35,149 nucleotides of DNA from a virus: positions 1 through 35,149 of the IMG/VR virus record IMGVR_UViG_3300038552_000116; one strand, written 5' to 3'. The position numbers and the translations under genes were made by a program. Under the pieces are notes generated by a model, which made no database searches, was not told the origin of the DNA, and saw nothing but the letters and a program-made list of their open reading frames with translations. Below, piece after piece: positions 30,984 through 35,149 of this stretch (position 1 is its first letter; each line of letters begins with the position of its first letter).

Positions 30984-31139
30984 TTAAGCACGTTTGAGCA
31001 TGGTTTTGCCCCATTTTTGCCCCATGATCCCACCGTATTTTGCGCACCGCGCTACGATCTTGACAGATTTCCGAAGTGCTCCATCCAATACCTTCTGTTC
31101 GTTTTCGGTCAGGTTGCGCCTGTCTCGTTCGTTGTTCAT
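30984..31139 (-). CDS. 51-residue basic protein of the small-gene block
   Basis: A small protein, MNNERDRRNLTENEQKVLDG followed by a basic helix (ALRKSVKIVARCAKYGG). The ATG at 31139 has ACGGAG eight bases upstream. A larger frame in the same stretch (30952-31164) is open but without such a start. It is the last minus-strand gene before attP. Lys-rich; function unknown. It may be a cassette gene, since a GTTATGT box lies at 30937-30943, beyond its stop. Confidence 0.5.
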   Translation of the reverse strand: MNNERDRRNLTENEQKVLDGALRKSVKIVARCAKYGGIMGQKWGKTMLKRA

Positions 31140-31179
31140 CGTCACTATCTCCGTTAGCGATCAAGCGTCAGAATCAATT

Positions 31180-31228
31180 TCATAACTGGGCAATATCGCC
31201 GCACCAGCCGTATACTCAACTGTTATGT
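31180..31228. repeat. Box-bounded spacer D, weak attC-like site
   Basis: TCATAAC (31180-31186) and GTTATGT (31222-31228) form inverted end boxes 49 bp from end to end. The inner part has only weak pairing. The stop codon (TAA) of the 57-residue gene lies in the second box. Listed because it repeats the box arrangement of sites A to C. Confidence 0.35.
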
Positions 31229-31396
31229 TTCAGTCTCTGAATATGGCGGATCGTATTGCGCTTCAGCAACTCGGACCACATCCTTATCTTCGTTTCGTGC
31301 TATTACCTTGGCTTCATCAAGCGTAACCGCGCTTACCTCGACCCAAGAACAAACCTCTTTCACAACCTTCACATATACCCGTGTACTCGCGCCCAT
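31223..31396 (-). CDS. 57-residue hypothetical protein
   Basis: MGASTRVYVKVVKEVCSWVE then VSAVTLDEAKVIARNE and a tail AQYDPPYSETET. The strand-strand-helix layout (VYVKVVKEV, WVEVSAVTLDEAKVIA) is like small DpnD/PcfM-type domains. The ATG at 31396 has GGAGG five bases upstream, one of the best sites in this region, and the stop TAA lies in an ACATAAC box. Function unknown. Confidence 0.6.
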   Translation of the reverse strand: MGASTRVYVKVVKEVCSWVEVSAVTLDEAKVIARNEDKDVVRVAEAQYDPPYSETET

Positions 31397-31412
31397 TCAT
31401 TCCTCCAATGAA

Positions 31413-31475
31413 ACATAACAACCGCTTCGAGTCCGACGCGCCTAGTCGGCGCGCGGCTCAAGCGGGCCGTTATGT
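31413..31475 (+). repeat. 63-bp attC-like hairpin (site C)
   Basis: The ends are perfect inverted boxes, ACATAAC (31413-31419) and GTTATGT (31469-31475). Inside, after an unpaired spacer (AA against GCC), CCGCTT, GAG, CCG and CGCGCC each have exact partners, with a loop TAGTC. The 5' arm has extra bases C, T and A; the C and A sit where integron attC sites carry their two extrahelical bases, in the plus orientation. The stop codon of the 31470-31730 gene lies in one box. No T tract follows, so it is not a normal terminator. Confidence 0.65.
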
Positions 31476-31730
31476 GTCACATTTAGCCGGTTCGTTGCCG
31501 TGAGTTTCAGCGTTTCGTATATACCGAAGTGCTGTCTCATGCCGGGTTTCATTAGGAAACTTCCTAGCCACACCATAAAGCAGTTCATAGTATTTGGCTT
31601 GCAGTTCTTTTATCTGTGCTCCTACTTCATCCAACAAGTCTTGTTCGGTATCCGCATGTCCGGTAGCAAAACCTAGATCAAGCGCCCACATAACAAGGCG
31701 CTCGTTAGGTTGTGTCGCAGTATCGTTCAT
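31470..31730 (-). CDS. Small hypothetical protein in a box-bounded unit
   Basis: An 86-residue protein from the ATG at 31730, with ACGGAGATTGAAC immediately upstream. A second in-frame ATG (31691) lies in an ACATAAC/GTTATGT box; starting there the protein has 73 residues and fills the unit exactly, with its stop TAA in the other box (31469-31475). The N-terminal 13 residues would then come from the spacer. The core is helical (DTEQDLLDEVGAQIKELQAK, YYELLYGVARKF). No family recognised. Confidence 0.6.
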   Translation of the reverse strand: MNDTATQPNERLVMWALDLGFATGHADTEQDLLDEVGAQIKELQAKYYELLYGVARKFPNETRHETALRYIRNAETHGNEPAKCDT

Positions 31731-31763
31731 GTTCAATCTCCGTCGGTTAAGGCGGCGTTATGG
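31688..31763. repeat. Box-bounded spacer B, attC-like 3' half
   Basis: ACATAAC (31688-31694) and GTTATGG (31757-31763) bound 76 bp. Its right half, CTCCGTCGGTTAAGGCGGCG and the box, almost repeats the right half of site A. The left half pairs poorly. On the minus strand the repeated part supplies a ribosome site for the 31730 gene, so two functions overlap here. Confidence 0.45.
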
Positions 31764-31970
31764 CAACAACCATGCGTCATCTGTTTGTTCGCCACAAGCG
31801 ATTGCCAATTCGGCTTCGATGGCACGAGAAGCAAAAGAATCGTCGCCATGCTTTGCGCGTTTCTTAACCTTCCCGTTTCCGCCGTGCTTGGCGTTAATAT
31901 GCTGTTGGCAGTCATTCGGTTGCCCGAATGGCTTTCTGCATCGCGAGCATTGAAAAGGTTTTGTTGCCAT
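31758..31970 (-). CDS. Small C2H2-type zinc-finger protein
   Basis: A 70-residue protein with CSRCRKPFGQPNDCQQHINA then KH: Cys-x2-Cys-x3-Phe...His-x4-His, the spacing of a single C2H2 zinc finger, rare but known in phages. The C-terminal part is a charged helix. The ATG lies within the CCATAAC/GTTATGG box at 31967-31973, and its TAA stop lies in the next box (31757-31763), so the gene fills the unit from box to box. Another frame (31733-32023) overlaps it but lacks a motif. Confidence 0.65.
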   Translation of the reverse strand: MATKPFQCSRCRKPFGQPNDCQQHINAKHGGNGKVKKRAKHGDDSFASRAIEAELAIACGEQTDDAWLLP

Positions 31971-32050
31971 AACAATTCACTCGTGCCGACGCCGGTTACG
32001 CCGCGCCACTCCGGTCGGTTCAATCTCCGTCGGTTAAAACGGCGTTAGCT
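31967..32050. repeat. Box-bounded spacer A, attC-like site
   Basis: CCATAAC (31967-31973) and GTTAGCT (32044-32050) bound 84 bp. In the plus orientation the left side reads TAACAATTCACTCGTGCCGA and the right side ends GGTTAAAACGGCGTTAGC, both like parts of canonical attC sites. CCGACG pairs with CGTCGG and CCGG with CCGG, but the pairing is not continuous. The zinc-finger gene starts in its first box. Confidence 0.5.
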
Positions 32051-32268
32051 GGCAAATCCCGGTACAGCGTTCCGCATCCCGCCTTACAGCAACGGTTATC
32101 CGCGCCAGGCTGATACCCCGAGCATCCTTCGGTAAGTTCCCACCAGCCTTTATCGTGTTTACAACAGTATTCGCACACTTGGGCGTGGTTGTGGCCATAC
32201 CTGCGCCATCCGGTATCGTTGCACTTCGTGCAGCTAACGATGCCTTGACTCGCTTTCTCATCGCTCAT
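32020..32268 (-). CDS. Small Cys-rich protein, possible zinc ribbon
   Basis: An 82-residue protein from the ATG at 32268, with GGGG upstream. It has several Cys pairs: SCTKCNDTGW, QVCEYCCKH and CCKAGCGTLY. The CxxCxxTG and CxxCC arrangement suggests one or two zinc-binding knuckles, like DnaJ-type or recombination-associated ribbons. It ends within the repeated part of spacer A (LPANAVLTDGD). Function unknown. Confidence 0.6.
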   Translation of the reverse strand: MSDEKASQGIVSCTKCNDTGWRRYGHNHAQVCEYCCKHDKGWWELTEGCSGYQPGADNRCCKAGCGTLYRDLPANAVLTDGD

Positions 32269-32270
32269 CG

Positions 32271-32540
32271 TTACCCCAGCCTCTTGATGCAATCGTTACA
32301 AATCCATTCGCCGGCCTCTTCGGGATGCAAGTTATCCGGCAGCGTCATGTTACCGCAAAAGTCGCACTTGTCCGGTGGGCCGCCGCGCAGTGCGATAATC
32401 AATTCTCGAACCTCCGCGTTGGCGCGCCATCGAGCTAAGCGTATGTCCCGCAGGCACCCTTTCTGCCCCTCGGACGGATAAGCACAAGGGCGGTCGCGGT
32501 CATTGCCACCGCAAGCGGGGCACGCCTTGTCATTCGCCAT
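32271..32540 (-). CDS. Small zinc-binding protein with two CxxC pairs
   Basis: An 89-residue protein: MANDKACPACGGNDRDRPC, then KCDFCGNMTLPDNLHPEEAG and CNDCIKRLG. The second half resembles a treble-clef-like zinc site with Cys-x2-Cys...Cys-x2-Cys. The ATG overlaps the end of the previous gene by 11 bases, and the stop lies two bases before the next start. Possible nucleic-acid binding. Confidence 0.6.
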   Translation of the reverse strand: MANDKACPACGGNDRDRPCAYPSEGQKGCLRDIRLARWRANAEVRELIIALRGGPPDKCDFCGNMTLPDNLHPEEAGEWICNDCIKRLG

Positions 32541-32787
32541 CAATTGCTTCAAGTTTTTCCTTGCTCAATTCCTGAACTTTCCTTCCAATTTCATCGACAC
32601 TTGCCTGTCTGTAACCGGCAACATGATTCCCTCGTTTTGTGTATTCGGTGATCCGAATACGTTGGCATTTCGCGCAGATCGTCCCGTACAAACTCGTGAA
32701 AGCACCTTTGGAAATGCGAAATTCTTTACTGCGCCAAGAATGGCGACCGCCATTCACGCAGTTACCGGCGTGCGCTTCGAGTCTCAT
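32530..32787 (-). CDS. Small Cys-containing phage protein
   Basis: An 85-residue protein (MRLEAHAGNCVNGGRHSWRS) with CVNGGRH and ICAKCQRIRI, which may together bind zinc, and a charged C-terminal helix (SVDEIGRKVQELSKEKLEAI). It starts three bases after the integrase stop, in the same minus-strand transcript, and overlaps the following gene. Confidence 0.6.
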   Translation of the reverse strand: MRLEAHAGNCVNGGRHSWRSKEFRISKGAFTSLYGTICAKCQRIRITEYTKRGNHVAGYRQASVDEIGRKVQELSKEKLEAIDGE

Positions 32788-32790
32788 GGC

Positions 32791-34041
32791 CTACATTATC
32801 CCTTCATCATTAAACATCGAATGAAACTTTTGCCCGGTGGACCGCCCGGCCGCGTCCGCGTAGTCCTTCATAAAGCGGCCGTAGGTGCGGCGGATCATGC
32901 CGACATCGACATGGCCCATTTGCTCGGCAATCCACTCTTCCGGTTCGCCGAACGACAGGCACATCGATGCGAACGTATGCCGTAGCTGGTAGGGGCGGCG
33001 ATAATCGATCTCGGCACGGCGCAAGATCGCCTCCCAATAACCAAGCCGAAACTCTTGATCATCGCGCCAAGGCGTACCCTTGCGCGGGTGCAGGAATACG
33101 AAGCGCAGTTTACCGTGCGCGCCGCAATCAACCGGCGCTTGCATGAAGGTGCGCGCCTTTTGCCGGCGCAACACGGCGAGCGCACGCGGATGCAATTGCA
33201 AGGTGCGCATGCTGCGGCTGATCGAGCGCTGCGAGCGGCGATTGGCCTTGGGCGTACCAAGCACGCCGCCTGTCATGGCGCGGCAAACGTGAACGGTGCC
33301 GCGTGTGAGATTGACCGACTCCCATGCCAGCCCGAATAACTCGCCCACGCGCAGGCCGGTGAACAACCAAAATTCAATGAAGTCTTTGATTTCGGGATCG
33401 TTAGCTGCCTTGAGAATCTTGGCGATTTCATCGAGCTTGAAGGGCCTGATTTCATCGCCCTTGGCCACGCGCTTGATTAGCTCGCTTTCGTCGGGCTTGA
33501 TGTCGCGAATGCGGTCGAGCGGATTGGTGTCGATCAAGTCTTTCTCAAGCGCATGGTTGAGCGTGCCGCGTAGCGGTATGAGATAGTTGCGGATGGTCTT
33601 AACGAAAGTGCCGGCGCTTTGCCATTGGCGAATGACGGTGCGAATGTCGATAGTGGTCAAGTCGGCAACGGCTTTCGTCGGCCATGCGGCCGTCCAGGCG
33701 TTGATCGCGGCGCGGAAACTCTTGGCGGTCGAAGGTTTTAGCGTTTGTAGTGCCATCCACTCGTGCAACAGATTCGGCACGGTTGGCGCGTTGCGTTGCA
33801 TCACCTTGATTTTGCGCGGCGACGGACTCGCCGGGAAATAGCGCTGATAGTCCTCTAGCGTGAACTTGCCGATCGCAATGGCGTTGACGATGGTTGTGCG
33901 CAGTTGCGTGGCGTACTTAATGGTTTCGTCCGTCGCCCGCACGCCGAGGCTAGGTTTACAGCGCTGGCCGTTCCAAGTGAACACGATTCGAATCGAGCCG
34001 GCGCGGACCTCGACGCCGGGTGTGCTGCTTTTCTTTCCCAC
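32791..34041 (-). CDS. int: Phage integrase, tyrosine recombinase with DUF3596-type arm domain
   Basis: 416 residues from the GTG at 34041, which has AAGGGG upstream; a TTG at 34080 is possible but lies across the operator. The N-terminal 70 residues (SIRIVFTWNGQRCKPSLGVR and YFP) fit the DUF3596 arm-binding domain; a core-binding domain follows. Catalytic residues are Arg231 (GLRVGEL), Tyr351-x2-Arg354 (YQLRHTFAS), His377 (GHVDVG) and Tyr387 (RRTYG). The first His of box II is Tyr, a known variant. It should recombine attP at 30868 with a host tRNA-Ser gene. Confidence 0.9.
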   Translation of the reverse strand: MGKKSSTPGVEVRAGSIRIVFTWNGQRCKPSLGVRATDETIKYATQLRTTIVNAIAIGKFTLEDYQRYFPASPSPRKIKVMQRNAPTVPNLLHEWMALQTLKPSTAKSFRAAINAWTAAWPTKAVADLTTIDIRTVIRQWQSAGTFVKTIRNYLIPLRGTLNHALEKDLIDTNPLDRIRDIKPDESELIKRVAKGDEIRPFKLDEIAKILKAANDPEIKDFIEFWLFTGLRVGELFGLAWESVNLTRGTVHVCRAMTGGVLGTPKANRRSQRSISRSMRTLQLHPRALAVLRRQKARTFMQAPVDCGAHGKLRFVFLHPRKGTPWRDDQEFRLGYWEAILRRAEIDYRRPYQLRHTFASMCLSFGEPEEWIAEQMGHVDVGMIRRTYGRFMKDYADAAGRSTGQKFHSMFNDEGIM

Positions 34042-34063
34042 GGTATTATCACCCCTTGGAGTA

Positions 34064-34076
34064 TTACAGTGTGTAA
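34064..34076. promoter_or_regulatory. Palindrome TTACA-GTG-TGTAA upstream of int, candidate operator
   Basis: A perfect 5+5 palindrome, extending to ATTACA/TGTAAT, located 23 bases upstream of the integrase GTG and in the gap after the excisionase-like gene. It matches the elements at 2614, 5618 and 6461. Confidence 0.6.
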
Positions 34077-34105
34077 TCAAATCCTATACGGTGGGATCAA
34101 GTCGG

Positions 34106-34333
34106 TCAAGTGAACGGAAAGACTTCCTCGCGAAAATATTGCACGATGGCGTCATAGTCGAGCAGGATGCGGCCGCGCGTTTGCTTCTGTAAATAGTGTT
34201 TATTTTTCAGTAGCTTACCTCGCCTTATCAGGGCGCGCACGGCATGATCGCTAATGCCCGTGTCCAACTCGAATTGTCGGAGCGTGCAAATACGCCGTGT
34301 ATTGGCGTCCATACGCCGTGTATTGGCGTCCAT
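34106..34333 (-). CDS. Excisionase-like DNA-binding protein
   Basis: A 75-residue protein with CTLRQFELDTGISDHAVRAL and then IRRGKLLKNKHYLQK, the pattern of small winged-helix/MerR-like phage excisionases, which bend DNA in att sites. It lies between the Bet gene and int on the same strand. The N-terminus is MDANTRR repeated twice, due to a 21-bp tandem duplication, so either of two ATGs (34333 or 34312) may be used. The gene is four bases from the Bet stop. Confidence 0.65.
   Translation of the reverse strand: MDANTRRMDANTRRICTLRQFELDTGISDHAVRALIRRGKLLKNKHYLQKQTRGRILLDYDAIVQYFREEVFPFT
34290..34331 (-). repeat. 21-bp tandem duplication at the excisionase start
   Basis: Two identical 21-bp units (34290-34310 and 34311-34331), each with ATACGCCGTGTATTGGCGTC, encode MDANTRR twice. 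The unit itself contains a start codon. Identity of the copies suggests a recent event. Confidence 0.9.
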
Positions 34334-34337
34334 AGGG

Positions 34338-34994
34338 TCATACGGTTGGCTCGGCCGCCGCTGCCGGAGCAGGCTCGGCGGTAAGCTTGGCGCGTAGGTC
34401 GCTCAAGCGTTTTTCGGTCGCTTGCTGGGCGGGCACAATCTCGGCCGCGCCCATTTCAATCATGCGCTCGGCTTCGTCGGGATCGAGGATGCCGGCGAAC
34501 CCGAATGCGTAGCGCCCGCATTGAATGACGGCCTTGTGGCGCAACATGCGAATCGGTTTCTGCTTCCACTGTTCGGTATTACGCACGCACTCGGGATAAT
34601 ACTCGGTGACGCTAGTCGGGTGCTCGCGGTCCTTGCGGTGTATGGTACAGCGCACCCACGCGATCATATCGTCGCCGCTAAAGTGTTCCTCGATTTCCAT
34701 GCCGTCGAACGCCGGATGCGAGTTAATGATTTTAAGCCAACCGTCGATCGGCACCACGGGTTGAATGCCACCATCCTTGGTCGGGAAGGCGTAAATCTCT
34801 TTCGTGAATGGATTCAAATCGTGCTCGCGCGCGACGATTAGAAATGCGGCGATCTGTTCGTTGCCAGTCGCCTGCGGCATGATGGTTTTGCGCAACGTCG
34901 CCTCGAACGCGGTGCGTTCCATGCCGAAGCGTCCAGCCATGTCGGCGATAATCGACTTCGCCGCTTCGCTTTTTGCTATTGCAGTCTCTACCAT
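34338..34994 (-). CDS. bet: Phage recombination protein Bet/RecT-like
   Basis: A 218-residue single-strand annealing protein. Residues about 25-180 carry the Bet signature: TLRKTIMPQATGNEQIAAFL, NPFTKEIYAFPTKDGG, VVPIDGWLKIINSHPAFDGM, EHPTSVTEYYPECVRNTEQW and RMLRHKAVIQCGRYAFGFAG with LDPDEAERM. The C-terminus is Ala/Pro-rich and variable. It anneals complementary strands during phage recombination, usually with an exonuclease encoded nearby, which may lie outside the window. GAGG precedes the ATG. Confidence 0.9.
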   Translation of the reverse strand: MVETAIAKSEAAKSIIADMAGRFGMERTAFEATLRKTIMPQATGNEQIAAFLIVAREHDLNPFTKEIYAFPTKDGGIQPVVPIDGWLKIINSHPAFDGMEIEEHFSGDDMIAWVRCTIHRKDREHPTSVTEYYPECVRNTEQWKQKPIRMLRHKAVIQCGRYAFGFAGILDPDEAERMIEMGAAEIVPAQQATEKRLSDLRAKLTAEPAPAAAAEPTV

Positions 34995-35006
34995 GGTGTA
35001 GTCCTC

Positions 35007-35149
35007 TTATCTGTGTACGGTACTCGCTACCGTGTAGGTCGATTTGGGAACGATCATGTGCTTGTCGTTTGCCCAAGCCGCAAAGCTCGGATTGTCCGTT
35101 TCCGACGCGTACCGCTCCATCGCTTTGGATAGTCGCCCCTGGCTCGCCT
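35007..35149 (-). CDS. C-terminal end of an early phage protein, cut by the window edge
   Basis: An open minus-strand frame entering from the window edge. Its last 46 residues include SKAMERYASETDNPSFAAWA then NDKHMIVPKSTYTVAST, coding-like and ending 12 bases before the Bet start. The other frame in this stretch (34732-35076) is a shadow. It belongs to the recombination operon; function cannot be told from the fragment. Confidence 0.55.
   Translation of the reverse strand, partial: ASQGRLSKAMERYASETDNPSFAAWANDKHMIVPKSTYTVASTVHR

Noticed and set aside
31413-31475. Simple rho-independent terminator
   Set aside because: The hairpin is GC-rich, but neither strand has a T tract after the stem.
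31733-32023. Alternative frame overlapping the zinc-finger gene
   Set aside because: It starts with TTG, has no motif, and its end arises from the spacer repeat, while the other frame has a well-formed C2H2 site and box-fitted start and stop.
32791-34041. Integron integrase IntI
   Set aside because: The recombinase has a phage DUF3596-type arm domain and lies with an excisionase-like gene and attP; no IntI-specific insert was seen before the YQLRHTF box.
34732-35076. Minus-strand frame overlapping bet
   Set aside because: It overlaps most of the Bet N-terminal coding region in another frame; the partial frame ending at 35007 is more coding-like.

Overview
The window is almost entirely the genome of a temperate, tailed double-stranded DNA phage, most likely a short-tailed (podovirus-like) phage of a Gram-negative proteobacterium. 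The reasons are: a P22-like terminase, portal and tail-adaptor set around an N4-gp56-type capsid protein; a lipoprotein with a lipobox beside a holin-like protein; Shine-Dalgarno sites and sigma70-like promoters; and a 25-bp copy of the 3' end of a bacterial tRNA-Ser gene beside an integrase, which is the expected phage attachment site (attP). Phage genes lie on both sides of this attP and no host chromosome is visible, so the DNA looks like a virion or circular form rather than a prophage joined to its host at this site.

Layout. (1) 1-1655, plus strand: end of a rightward early operon with an HNH nuclease, a VRR-NUC-like nuclease and a lambda-Q-like antiterminator. (2) 1656-1840: a strong promoter and a nearby intrinsic terminator placed like lambda PR'-tR'. 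(3) 1841-5581, minus strand: a tightly coupled operon of small genes led by a 24-residue membrane peptide and a DUF932 protein and ending in a small helix-turn-helix protein; its promoter at about 5620-5651 is overlapped by two palindromes. (4) 5702-30789, plus strand: late genes. These run small terminase, a long run of small conserved phage genes, large terminase, portal, scaffold and capsid; then an insert of TPR-glycosyltransferase, methyltransferase and a second glycosyltransferase; then the gp4-like adaptor, two related surface proteins, holin, lipoprotein, tailspike-type protein, gp10-like tail protein and repeat fibre; then a 2-oxoglutarate hydroxylase, a GNAT acetyltransferase and three DNA-ejection candidates. 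(5) 30868-30892: attP. (6) 30937-32787, minus strand: a block of very small genes, several with zinc-binding cysteines. (7) 32791-35149, minus strand: integrase, excisionase-like protein, Bet/RecT recombinase and the end of another early gene.

The most unusual region is 30937-32050. Small genes are bounded by 7-bp boxes (CATAAC / GTTATG type) that hold their start and stop codons. One 63-bp spacer (31413-31475) folds into a stem with box, unpaired spacer and bulged-base features like an integron attC site. This looks like a gene-cassette array carried by a phage next to its attP. Other points worth attention are a repeated palindrome TTACA-N3-TGTAA at four control regions, the opposing operon lying between Q and the late genes, and possible virion-modifying enzymes within the structural operon. 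No endolysin, repressor or replication genes were recognised; the last two probably lie outside the window.
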